Source: Idiomarina tyrosinivorans (GTDB lineage: Bacteria; Pseudomonadota; Gammaproteobacteria; Enterobacterales; Alteromonadaceae). From it: 54,880 nt of DNA. The position numbers were made by a program, and so were the translations under genes. Positions 37,972-46,069 of the stretch are shown here, one piece after another. Each line of letters opens with the position of its first letter. Within the stretch, counting starts at the first letter, position 1. Location: the NCBI RefSeq assembly GCF_003987475.1, contig NZ_PIQH01000011.1:1-54880 (forward strand). Reading direction: 5' to 3'. Below the pieces are notes generated by a model that was not told the DNA's origin, made no database searches, and saw only the letters and a list, made by a program, of their open reading frames with translations.

Positions 37972-38150
37972 ATCATCCTGTTCGCCACATGTGGCGAGCT
38001 AAGCATAAAAACGAGGCAAGTGCGCCCAGCAACAGGAGAGTGACGTAGAGTACACAATCTCAGGGAAGGGATACTGACGGCCAACCATAACAGGCGCTGC
38101 ACCTCAATGATTCAGCGCCTAATTGGGCCAAACGGGCTCCGCGCTGAAGA
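37972..38150 (-). promoter_or_regulatory. Long structured 5' leader of deaD
   Basis: If transcription begins near 38150, the leader is about 180 bases. It contains a hairpin CGCGC-7-GCGCG at 38140-38156 and a seven-pair hairpin GGCGCTG (38093-38099) with CAGCGCC (38113-38119). E. coli csdA and other cold-shock mRNAs have comparably long structured leaders. No ORF with a good ribosome site is visible in it. The region from 37972 to 38313 holds no gene. Confidence 0.55.
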
Positions 38151-38157
38151 AGCGCGC

Positions 38158-38185
38158 ACTATACGGGTTTCTGTGAGAAAAGCAA
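38158..38185 (-). promoter_or_regulatory. Probable sigma-70 promoter for deaD
   Basis: On the minus strand TTGCTT (38185-38180) and TATAGT (38163-38158) are 16 bases apart, close to the sigma-70 consensus. The start would be near 38150. Confidence 0.55.
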
Positions 38186-38260
38186 TGCTTTGTGCAAAAA
38201 TTATCCAGTATTTTTTCTGTAACGCCCGTTGCAACGCTAATTTTCGAAAAATCTGAACCA

Positions 38261-38288
38261 TTTGCGCCATTTTTGCCTACATTATAGA
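38261..38288 (+). promoter_or_regulatory. Possible promoter for gabD
   Basis: TTTGCG (38261-38266) and TATAGA (38283-38288) are 16 bases apart upstream of gabD, leaving a leader of about 19 bases with GGAGGG before the ATG. The -35 match is weak. The two perfect palindromes CGTTGCAACG (38227-38236) and TTTTCGAAAA (38241-38250) lie between this and the deaD promoter. Confidence 0.4.
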
Positions 38289-38313
38289 GACACTTAGCGT
38301 TAACGGAGGGATT

Positions 38314-39765
38314 ATGTCATCACATTCAATGAAATCGCTCACGAAAAAGGATTTATTTATCGAAGGTCACTGGGTACCCACCGAGAAGCGGTTTGCGGTG
38401 ACAAATCCGGCCACCGGTGAAACCATCAGCGAAGTTGCTGATGCCGATGCCGAACTGACTGAGCGAGCCATAAATGTGGCTGAACAAGCGTTTAGCAGTT
38501 GGAGTAAAACCCCAACCCAAGAGCGGGTAAAACTGCTACGAAAGTGGTACCAAGCGATGATGGATAACCAACAAGCGTTGGCTGAAATCATGAGTGCCGA
38601 ACAAGGCAAGCCGGTTGCTGAAGCGGCAGGCGAAATTGCTTATGGCGCCAGCTTTGTTGACTGGTTTGCCGGAGAAGCAGAACGTATCAACGGGGATATC
38701 CTACCGCATACCGAAGCCGGCAAACGGGTGATGGTAATGAAACAGCCCATTGGGGTTTGTGCAGCCATTACCCCATGGAACTTCCCTAACGCAATGATCA
38801 CTCGGAAAGTGGCGCCGGCATTAGCGGCAGGCTGTACGATAGTGGTTAAGCCGCCACAGTTAACACCGCTTTCAGCCTTGGCCATTGCCCAACTTGCGAG
38901 TGAAGTGGGCATCCCTGATGGGGTGATTAATATTGTCCCGTCCACGGATGCTAAAACCGTCGGTAAGATTTTGGCAGAATCGCCGAAAGTTCGAAAACTT
39001 TCATTTACGGGCTCTACCGATGTCGGCAAAGTGTTGATGTCGCAATGCGCCAGCAACGTCAAAAAAATCTCGCTGGAACTGGGTGGTAATGCGCCGTTCT
39101 TGGTATTTGATGATGCTGACCTTGATGAAGCCGTTGAACAGCTGATCGCCTGCAAATTTCGAAACGCCGGGCAAACCTGCATTAGCGCCAACCGCGTGTT
39201 AGTGCAAGCCAGCGTCGCTGACAAGTTTATCGAAAAGCTTAAACCCGCTATCAGCAAGCTTAAGTTAGGCGTTGGAACAGATGATGTTGATCTGGGGCCG
39301 TTGGTGAATCAGGACGCGGTTGACAAGGTTAACCGGTTGGTCAAAAGCGCCGTAGACAATGGTGCTGAAGTAGTGCTCGGCGGTAAAGTCGACAGCGACT
39401 TAGGCGAGTTGTTTTATCAGCCGACATTACTCACTGGAGTCACTGGCGAAATGGAAATCAGCGAAGAAGAAATCTTCGGTCCAGTGGTGGCTGTTTCAAC
39501 CTTCGACGATGAACAACAGGGCATTGAACGAGCCAACGACACTCCCTTTGGCTTGGCCTCGTATTTCTGTTCGCGCAGCGTCGACCGGATATTCCGAGTC
39601 AGTGAAGCGCTAGAGTACGGCATGGTGGGTATAAATGCAGGCGGTATTTCGCATGCCTTCAACCCATTCGGTGGAGTCAAAGAGTCAGGTATTGGACGAG
39701 AAGGTTCAAAATACGGTATAGATGAGTACTTAGAAATCAAAACCGTAACTCTCGGCGGATTGTAA
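38314..39765 (+). CDS. gabD: Succinate-semialdehyde dehydrogenase, GabD type
   Basis: A 483-residue aldehyde dehydrogenase close in sequence to E. coli GabD: CAAITPWNFPNAMITRK, KLSFTGSTDVGKVLM, ISLELGGNAPFLVFDDADLD with the catalytic Glu, and FRNAGQTCISANRVLVQ with the catalytic Cys. The C-terminal FGGVKESGIGREGSKYGIDEYLEIK matches GabD. The cofactor-selecting segment reads KPPQLTP rather than KPASQTP, so NAD versus NADP preference is uncertain. No GABA transaminase is nearby. It overlaps the next gene by one base (TAATG). Confidence 0.85.
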   Translation: MSSHSMKSLTKKDLFIEGHWVPTEKRFAVTNPATGETISEVADADAELTERAINVAEQAFSSWSKTPTQERVKLLRKWYQAMMDNQQALAEIMSAEQGKPVAEAAGEIAYGASFVDWFAGEAERINGDILPHTEAGKRVMVMKQPIGVCAAITPWNFPNAMITRKVAPALAAGCTIVVKPPQLTPLSALAIAQLASEVGIPDGVINIVPSTDAKTVGKILAESPKVRKLSFTGSTDVGKVLMSQCASNVKKISLELGGNAPFLVFDDADLDEAVEQLIACKFRNAGQTCISANRVLVQASVADKFIEKLKPAISKLKLGVGTDDVDLGPLVNQDAVDKVNRLVKSAVDNGAEVVLGGKVDSDLGELFYQPTLLTGVTGEMEISEEEIFGPVVAVSTFDDEQQGIERANDTPFGLASYFCSRSVDRIFRVSEALEYGMVGINAGGISHAFNPFGGVKESGIGREGSKYGIDEYLEIKTVTLGGL

Positions 39766-41138
39766 TGGATGACTATTCTCAAGCTCTTAATCGCTTGAAT
39801 GAACGCTTTGCGACTGGCGCTACCCTGTCAGTCGCATGGCGTCGCCAGCAACTGCAACAACTGCAGAAATTTCTTCACGAAAACCGCTCAGCATTGAGCA
39901 ATGCGTTGCAAACTGACTTAGGTAAACATCCGAGCGAATCGGCACTGACCGAGCTAGATTTTTTGCAGCGCGATATTCGCCACACGCTGTCACAACTTCC
40001 GAAATGGATGCGCGCCCGACGCGTAAGCACACCGCTAATGGCAACGCCCGGCAGCAGCTATCTGGTGCCTGAGCCGTTAGGAACGGTCCTTATTCTAGGG
40101 GCTTGGAATTACCCAGTACAACTTCTTCTCGCCCCACTGGTGGCCGCCCTAGCTGCGGGTAATTGTGCGCTCATTAAGCCGTCTGAGCACGCACAAAAGA
40201 CGGCATCGATTATCGCCGAGCGCCTGCCGAATTATTTGCAATCAGACGTCGTCAAGGTGGTAACCGGTGAAGCAGATGTCGCAGCACAGTTAACGGCAAT
40301 GCCGTTTGATCATATTTTTTATACGGGCGGAGCCAATGCCGCGCGGAAAATTTTACACAATGCAGCCGATAACCTCGTGCCAGTGACGCTTGAACTTGGT
40401 GGCAAGAGCCCGGCTGTAGTGTACTCTGACGCCGACATCAAGGTGACCGCACGTCGTTTGGTGTGGGGCAAATTCCTCAATGCCGGACAAACCTGTATTG
40501 CCCCTGATTACGTACTGGTCGATGACAGCGTTAAAGCTGAACTAATGAGCGCTATGGTTAGCTGTATTCGCGAGTTTTATGGTGAGGAACCACAAAATAG
40601 CGATGACTATGGCCGCTTAATACATCAACGCCATTACCAACGTTTGCACGATTTCCTTTCTTCCGCCGACGTGGTTTTTGGCGGTGACTGCGATAAACAA
40701 GACCGTTATATCGGTCCAACCCTTATTGTTTCACCAGACCTTGAATCACCGCTGATGCAAGAAGAGATTTTCGGCCCGCTGCTCCCCATCATCGGTTTCT
40801 CGGAACTGCCCTGCTCGCCACAACAGTTCATCCGCCAACGACCGAAACCGCTGGCGTTGTACCTGTTTACTCACAGCAAGGCGAATCGCCGCGATTATGC
40901 TCGGGCAGTGAGTGCTGGTAGCTTGTGTATTAATGACACGCTCATATTCATGATGAATGACCAACTGCCATTTGGCGGTGTTGGCAATAGCGGTATGGGG
41001 CGTTATCACGGCTATTGGGGCTTCGAAACCTTTTCTCATATTAAGTCGGTCATGAAGCGCAGCTTTTGGTTTGATGTGGTATTGCGTTATCCGCCTTACA
41101 GTTCGCTAAAAGACAAGTTGCTACGCTGGTTTACTTAA
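39765..41138 (+). CDS. Aldehyde dehydrogenase, coniferyl/fatty-aldehyde (ALDH3-like) type
   Basis: A 457-residue aldehyde dehydrogenase of the ALDH3/coniferyl-aldehyde branch: EPLGTVLILGAWNYPVQLLLAPL, YTGGANAARKI, VTLELGGKSPAVVYSDADI and FLNAGQTCIAPDYVLV with the catalytic Cys. The closing PFGGVGNSGMGRYHGYWGFETFSH block is typical of this branch. A basic, aromatic-rich C-terminus may contact membranes. Substrate unknown; long-chain or aromatic aldehydes are likely. It is co-transcribed with gabD. Confidence 0.85.
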   Translation: MDDYSQALNRLNERFATGATLSVAWRRQQLQQLQKFLHENRSALSNALQTDLGKHPSESALTELDFLQRDIRHTLSQLPKWMRARRVSTPLMATPGSSYLVPEPLGTVLILGAWNYPVQLLLAPLVAALAAGNCALIKPSEHAQKTASIIAERLPNYLQSDVVKVVTGEADVAAQLTAMPFDHIFYTGGANAARKILHNAADNLVPVTLELGGKSPAVVYSDADIKVTARRLVWGKFLNAGQTCIAPDYVLVDDSVKAELMSAMVSCIREFYGEEPQNSDDYGRLIHQRHYQRLHDFLSSADVVFGGDCDKQDRYIGPTLIVSPDLESPLMQEEIFGPLLPIIGFSELPCSPQQFIRQRPKPLALYLFTHSKANRRDYARAVSAGSLCINDTLIFMMNDQLPFGGVGNSGMGRYHGYWGFETFSHIKSVMKRSFWFDVVLRYPPYSSLKDKLLRWFT

Positions 41139-41213
41139 AACGCTTGAAATTCGCATGCCGCGTTACCACCTTAACGGTATGAATCGCTAAACAAGCAAGG
41201 ATTTACCTTAACC

Positions 41214-42065
41214 ATGCAAGCAAACAATATTGTTGACGTTACTACGCAGAATTTTCAGCAAGTCCTCATTGAGCAGTCACGCGAACGCTTAGTGATCATC
41301 GATTTCTGGGCCGACTGGTGTGAACCCTGCAAGCAACTCATGCCTACACTAGAGGCGATCGCTAATAAGTACCCTGATGACGTGTTATTGGCGAAGCTCA
41401 ATTGCGATGAACAACAAGAGTTAGCTATGCAGTTTGGTGTTCGAAGCCTGCCAACCGTGGCATTTTTTAAAGACGGCCAGCCAGTTGACAGTTTTGCCGG
41501 GGTAAAAAGCCAAAGCGACATTGAAGCAATGCTAGAACCGCATTTACCCAGCCCCAGTGACGATTTAATCCAACAAGCGCAAGCGAAGCTAGCAGAGCAA
41601 GATAACGACGCCGCATATACCTTGGCCAAACAAGCTTATGATGTCGATAGCACTAACCTTGCTGCAAAAAAAGTGTTGATTGCCGCAGCCATCGCAATGG
41701 GTCGGCTGGAACAAGCTCAGCAATTACTGCAGAGCATTTCTTTGGCCGACCAAGACGCCGACTACCAGCAGCTTAAAGCGCGCGTAGAATTGGCCGAACA
41801 AGCCGCAGACTCACCAGAACTTCGCGCTCTGGTTGAACAAGCTGACCAACAGCCAGATGATATTGAATTACAGCTTCAGGTAGCGGCCAAGTTACACGAA
41901 GCGCAACGCGCAGAGGAGGCGTTAGAGCGCTTATTTGCGCTGCTGCAAAAAGACCGCAGTAACGATACCGTTAAAAAATCTTTGATAGATCTACTGCAAG
42001 CGTTACCTGATGGTGATCCACTGGCTGCAACCTACCGTAGACGCTTGTACAGCATGATGTATTAG
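41214..42065 (+). CDS. cnoX: Thioredoxin-fold chaperone CnoX (YbbN) with CxxC
   Basis: A 283-residue protein with an N-terminal thioredoxin domain (1-110) and C-terminal TPR-like helices (115-283). The active site reads WADWCEPCKQL, a complete CxxC. E. coli CnoX has lost the first cysteine, whereas Caulobacter CnoX keeps both. CnoX family proteins hold unfolded proteins during oxidative stress and hand them to GroEL or DnaK. FFKDGQPVDSFAG and cis-Pro in VRSLPTV are intact. It is followed by its own terminator. Confidence 0.9.
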   Translation: MQANNIVDVTTQNFQQVLIEQSRERLVIIDFWADWCEPCKQLMPTLEAIANKYPDDVLLAKLNCDEQQELAMQFGVRSLPTVAFFKDGQPVDSFAGVKSQSDIEAMLEPHLPSPSDDLIQQAQAKLAEQDNDAAYTLAKQAYDVDSTNLAAKKVLIAAAIAMGRLEQAQQLLQSISLADQDADYQQLKARVELAEQAADSPELRALVEQADQQPDDIELQLQVAAKLHEAQRAEEALERLFALLQKDRSNDTVKKSLIDLLQALPDGDPLAATYRRRLYSMMY

Positions 42066-42088
42066 TGCTGTTCGCTAGCAACATTTTT

Positions 42089-42117
42089 GGCCGGTTCCCT
42101 CAACCGGCCTTTTTTTT
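42089..42117 (+). terminator. Intrinsic terminator after cnoX
   Basis: GGCCGGTT (42089-42096) and AACCGGCC (42102-42109) form an eight-pair stem, followed by eight T residues. A strong plus-strand terminator. Confidence 0.93.
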
Positions 42118-42240
42118 ATCCACACTGGTAAACTTGCCGTAAAGCCCCCAGCTTGCTAGGATTGCCGAATTTTGCGGCAGTCGGTCGCTAAAAAAATAAC
42201 CATAACAACGACAACAATCAGCATCACAAGAAGGCAAGAT

Positions 42241-43659
42241 ATGAGTTCGCAACGTGACCAATTTAGTTCGAAACTCGGCTTTATCCTAGCCGCCGCCGGC
42301 TCCGCAGTGGGCATTGGTAACCTCGTAGGCTTTCCCGTCGCCGCAACCAAAAGCGGTGGTGGCGCATTTTTAATCGTCTACGCATTATTTGTTATCTTTA
42401 TCTGTTTACCCGTCATGCTGGCGGAAATGGGCATGGGACGGCGCGCGCAAAAGAGTCCCCTCGGCTCCTATATGGAGTTAGCTAAAGGTCGAAAAATTTG
42501 GCACCTTGCAGGATTATTGGCAGTCCTCACACCGTTTATGATTGCGATTTTCTACATGGTCATTACGGTCTGGATTTTCGGCTATCTGGTGCAATCGTTG
42601 GGCGGGAATTTAGACCAATTAGCCAGCCCCGGTTATTTTTCAGCGTTTGTTAATGATCCCTGGTTCTTGGGTTATTTCGTTGCGGTAACCGCAATCTGCA
42701 ACCTTATTCTGGTTGGTGGTGTGCGCCAAGGTATTGAGCGCGCAGCCAAGTTCCTGATGCCGGCACTTTTTGTGATGCTGCTATTGCTGGTAGTTTTTGT
42801 GCTTAACCTCGACCATGCTGAACTTGGGGTTGAGTTTTATCTGATTCCTGATTTTGAAAAAATTACCGGTAGCGTGATCAACAATGCTCTGTCGCAAGCC
42901 TTCTTCTCACTGTCTTTAGGCATGGGTATTCTAATGACCTACGGTTCTTACTTCCGCCGTAGTGATAACATTGTAACCTCAGGTAAGTGGGTTGCGGTGA
43001 CCGATACTGCCGTTGCTTTCATCGCCGGATTAATGACCTTGCCAGCAATCTTTGCTATTGACCCTAGTACTAATCCAGAAACCCTGAGTAACTCCTCAGT
43101 GAGTATGGTGTTCTCGTTTTTTCCAAAAATTTTTATGGCATTAGAAGCGTCGGTGGGTTACTTCTTCGCTAGTGCGTTGGCATCGGTATTCTTCTTGTTG
43201 GCTTTCGTTGCGGCGATTACTTCGTTAGTGTCAATTATCGAAGTGCCAACAGCCGCCTACATGGAACAAAAACGGGTAAGTCGCGGTAAATCATTAGTGT
43301 TAATGACCATTATGGTGACATTACTGACGCTGCTAACCGCAGCGTCATTTGGTCTTGTTCCTGCACTACAGCAAGTCGCACATTACGCCGGCGCAGACAA
43401 ATCGGTATTCGACTTGATCGTGGACGTGTTTTACGAAACCATCTTACCGCTTAACGGTTTGCTGCTGTGCCTGTTTGTTAATTGGCGTTGGCGCCGCGAG
43501 AATTTAGAGGAAGAATTAGCCGAAGGTAACCCAGGCTATCCGCAGACGTTCTTTGCCAAGTATGTGCGGTTCTCAATTTCGACCATTATTCCATTGGTAC
43601 TGTTAGTGGTGTTTATCAACACGGTGCTGACTAAATTCTTTGCGCATCCGTTGCTCTAA
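42241..43659 (+). CDS. Neurotransmitter:sodium symporter family transporter
   Basis: A 472-residue LeuT-fold transporter with about 11-12 TM helices. TM1 reads LAAAGSAVGIGNLVGFPVAAT with the Na+-site residues A22 and N27 at the LeuT positions, but G30 stands where LeuT has the extracellular-gate Arg30 (FLRFP). GGGAFLIVYALF and the VPTAAYMEQ segment follow. Substrate unknown; amino acids are usual. The ATG at 42241 (AAGAAGG upstream) is well supported. The leader from about 42190 is rich in A and C and encodes a Thr/Ile run in frame without a stop. Its last 29 bases overlap the convergent gene. Confidence 0.88.
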   Translation: MSSQRDQFSSKLGFILAAAGSAVGIGNLVGFPVAATKSGGGAFLIVYALFVIFICLPVMLAEMGMGRRAQKSPLGSYMELAKGRKIWHLAGLLAVLTPFMIAIFYMVITVWIFGYLVQSLGGNLDQLASPGYFSAFVNDPWFLGYFVAVTAICNLILVGGVRQGIERAAKFLMPALFVMLLLLVVFVLNLDHAELGVEFYLIPDFEKITGSVINNALSQAFFSLSLGMGILMTYGSYFRRSDNIVTSGKWVAVTDTAVAFIAGLMTLPAIFAIDPSTNPETLSNSSVSMVFSFFPKIFMALEASVGYFFASALASVFFLLAFVAAITSLVSIIEVPTAAYMEQKRVSRGKSLVLMTIMVTLLTLLTAASFGLVPALQQVAHYAGADKSVFDLIVDVFYETILPLNGLLLCLFVNWRWRRENLEEELAEGNPGYPQTFFAKYVRFSISTIIPLVLLVVFINTVLTKFFAHPLL

Positions 43660-44413
43660 TTTTCCAACGAAAATGATGCTCACCTAAGGGCTTGCCGAGT
43701 GCTGCAAAGCGGCGCTCGGTAACGCTCAACATGCCATCCCTACGGAATTTAATGACCGTAGAACAGCGTGTACCGTAGTCCTCCCCACGAATAAATATCG
43801 GCGATAAAAAATGCTCTAATTGCTGCCCCACCCCGGTATTCGGTAACTGCTCTAGCTCCGCTCGCACGTCGTTTGTGAGGACTGCCAGCAGTTCTTCAGT
43901 GGTTAATTGCGGCTGCGCCATCAGCTGTCGCAGTTGGGTTGTGCCGACAACGGCTTTTGGCCAGGGTGTATTGAGGTTCGCGTTAGACAACGCATGCACG
44001 CCTTTGGCCAAGGTTTGAGTGTGTTTTTCTGGGCTGTGAAACGTTGTCACGCGGTGGCCATCGCTGAATAATAAATTAAACGGATTATAGTCGTCAGCGC
44101 TGCTCTGCAGTTGTTGCTGTAACTGCTGTTCGGATTGCTGCAACGCGGTCGTGACCCAATGACCGCGACTCGGCGCATCCTCTCGAAACGCCTGTGGATC
44201 GCGAAAATTGGTCAGAATAGCCAGCCGCCCTGCGGGGGTAACGCCCAACCAAGTACCGCCACCCTGTTCATCTAACCCCGCTAAAATTGGTTGCTGCCCC
44301 CACTTACGCCAGCGCATAGCTGCACTCGGGCGCTGGTGAAATTCATCGCGGTTAGCTAAGACCACTAATGGATATTCTGGATGTTGCTGTAGTGCAATAA
44401 AAACCACGCACAT
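43631..44413 (-). CDS. TANGO2 / NRDE family protein
   Basis: A 260-residue protein of the NRDE (TANGO2) family. The start at 44413 gives MCVVFIAL with the conserved Cys2 expected for an N-terminal nucleophile-like fold; the frame upstream is not supported. VVLANRDEF is the NRDE signature near residue 19, GGGTWLGVTPAGRLAILTNFRD follows, and YGTRCSTVI is near the C-terminus. Eukaryotic TANGO2 has been linked to heme and lipid handling; the bacterial role is unsettled. Confidence 0.88.
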   Translation of the reverse strand: MCVVFIALQQHPEYPLVVLANRDEFHQRPSAAMRWRKWGQQPILAGLDEQGGGTWLGVTPAGRLAILTNFRDPQAFREDAPSRGHWVTTALQQSEQQLQQQLQSSADDYNPFNLLFSDGHRVTTFHSPEKHTQTLAKGVHALSNANLNTPWPKAVVGTTQLRQLMAQPQLTTEELLAVLTNDVRAELEQLPNTGVGQQLEHFLSPIFIRGEDYGTRCSTVIKFRRDGMLSVTERRFAALGKPLGEHHFRWKIRATDAQRI

Positions 44414-44475
44414 CGGACTTACCCCGCTCCTGTAAGCTGTTATCATGACCGTTATCATTATTGATTAGACTTAGT

Positions 44476-46047
44476 ATGACCGACCTGACATCACAACGAC
44501 AGCTCGTTTGGTTAGATAACGCCGATCTATGGTGCAGTCAGCTCTCCGCGGCACGTGAAGCTGCACTAACCGTATTGGTACTGAGCGATGATGCAACGGT
44601 TTGCCCACAATCCGCTACGGCAATGACCCGGTATCGTGATTTTTTGGGCCAGCAGCATGACCAAGTGTATTTATATTGCGCGCAAGGCTTACATGCGGAC
44701 GCGCTTGCTGCGGTCATTCCAACACTTGCATATGGCGGTCAAGTAGTACTTTATTGTCCACCGCACAACCCCTTCAGCCAACGCGCACGCTCGCTCCTGG
44801 CTCAGTATGGTCTGAACCACGCCTCACCAGCGCCGTTTGCCGCAAGCCAGCCATTACCTGCTGACTATGTTGCTCGAGTAGAAGCGCAACAACACGCGCT
44901 GGTGCAACAGGTAGTTAATAATCCTCGTCTACATCTTATCAGCGGCGCTAGAGGGCGCGGTAAAAGCACTGTGTTAGGTAAAGCAGTCGCACAGCTATTG
45001 CGACACACCGAGCGTGATATCGTTATCACTGCACCACGACAGCACCAACTGACCACCCTCAAGCGCTGGAGCGGTGAGTCACAACGGTTAAAATTTATTG
45101 CTTGGGATAGGTTACTCAATCGACAACAGGCCAACCAGCCGCTGGTGATTATTGATGAAGCCGCAGCGCTACCGATAGCAGCGTTAAAATCACTTTTGCA
45201 GCGCTATGAAGTGCGCGCTTTGGCGACCACTGAAGAGGGCTACGAAGGTCTTGGCCAAGGGTTTACATTGCATTTTCGCCGCTGGCTACAAGCGCAACCC
45301 TGGCAAACTGTCGAACATCAATTGACCCTACCCGTGCGCTGGCCAGAGGACGATAAACTCGATCAGTGGCTACAGCATGTGGTATTAAATCGGCCCACGC
45401 CAACAACACCGCAACAGCCATTGATTCGCGCGTGCCATGCCAGTGAATTAGATGAAGCCTTGCTGCATCAAGTATTTGGTCTGTTGCGCCAAGCGCATTA
45501 CCAAACCAGCCCCAATGACTTGCAGTTATTATTAGACGATCCAGCACAACAGCTATTACTCAGTTTTCAACAGCAACAATTGGTTGGTGTATTATGGTTT
45601 AGTACAGAAGGGCAACTTAGCGCAACGCTGGCCGAACAAATTATCGCTGGCAAACGGCGACCTAAAGGGCACCTTTTAGCTACCTCGCTAAGCTTCTTTT
45701 TACAGCGCCCAGAATTGGCTCAGAAGTCTTGGTATCGCATCGTGCGCATTGCCGTGGCTCAACCTTTTCGGCGTCATGGCTATGCGTCGGAATTACTTAA
45801 ACGACTGCATGCTGTTGCCCAACAGCATGCGATCGATGGAGTTGGAACCAGTTTCGGCTATACTGCTGAACTATTCAGGTTTTGGCATAACAACGGATTC
45901 TATCCTGTGCGTTTGGGGTCACGTCGTGATCGTGTCAGTGATCGATTTCCCCTATTAATGGTCTATGAACAGAGTATCGGGTCACAATCCGCGTTTCAGC
46001 CGTCGATTGAACAAGCAACCAAAGCCATTGCAGCGATCGACGCTTAG
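44476..46047 (+). CDS. tmcA: tRNA(Met) cytidine acetyltransferase TmcA, short form
   Basis: Makes N4-acetylcytidine at the wobble position of elongator tRNA-Met, using ATP or GTP and acetyl-CoA. Walker A is GARGRGKST near residues 157-165, VIIDEAAALPI is Walker B, and the YEGLGQGFTLHF motif follows. The GNAT part has VRIAVAQPFRRHGYASELL and TSFGYTAELFRFW. It is 523 residues, against 671 in E. coli; the missing part is the C-terminal tRNA-binding tail (the protein ends about 50 residues after the GNAT region). The 16 bases to the next gene leave no room for it. The start at 44476 lacks a strong Shine-Dalgarno. Confidence 0.88.
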   Translation: MTDLTSQRQLVWLDNADLWCSQLSAAREAALTVLVLSDDATVCPQSATAMTRYRDFLGQQHDQVYLYCAQGLHADALAAVIPTLAYGGQVVLYCPPHNPFSQRARSLLAQYGLNHASPAPFAASQPLPADYVARVEAQQHALVQQVVNNPRLHLISGARGRGKSTVLGKAVAQLLRHTERDIVITAPRQHQLTTLKRWSGESQRLKFIAWDRLLNRQQANQPLVIIDEAAALPIAALKSLLQRYEVRALATTEEGYEGLGQGFTLHFRRWLQAQPWQTVEHQLTLPVRWPEDDKLDQWLQHVVLNRPTPTTPQQPLIRACHASELDEALLHQVFGLLRQAHYQTSPNDLQLLLDDPAQQLLLSFQQQQLVGVLWFSTEGQLSATLAEQIIAGKRRPKGHLLATSLSFFLQRPELAQKSWYRIVRIAVAQPFRRHGYASELLKRLHAVAQQHAIDGVGTSFGYTAELFRFWHNNGFYPVRLGSRRDRVSDRFPLLMVYEQSIGSQSAFQPSIEQATKAIAAIDA

Positions 46048-46069
46048 TATCAAAAAATAAGGTATGGTC

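Noticed and set aside
42190-42240. Thr/Ile-rich leader peptide like that of the thr attenuator, upstream of the sodium symporter
   Set aside because: The Thr/Ile codons are in frame with the transporter with no stop between them, the only upstream start is a TTG, and no terminator/antiterminator pair follows. More likely an A/C-rich unstructured leader.
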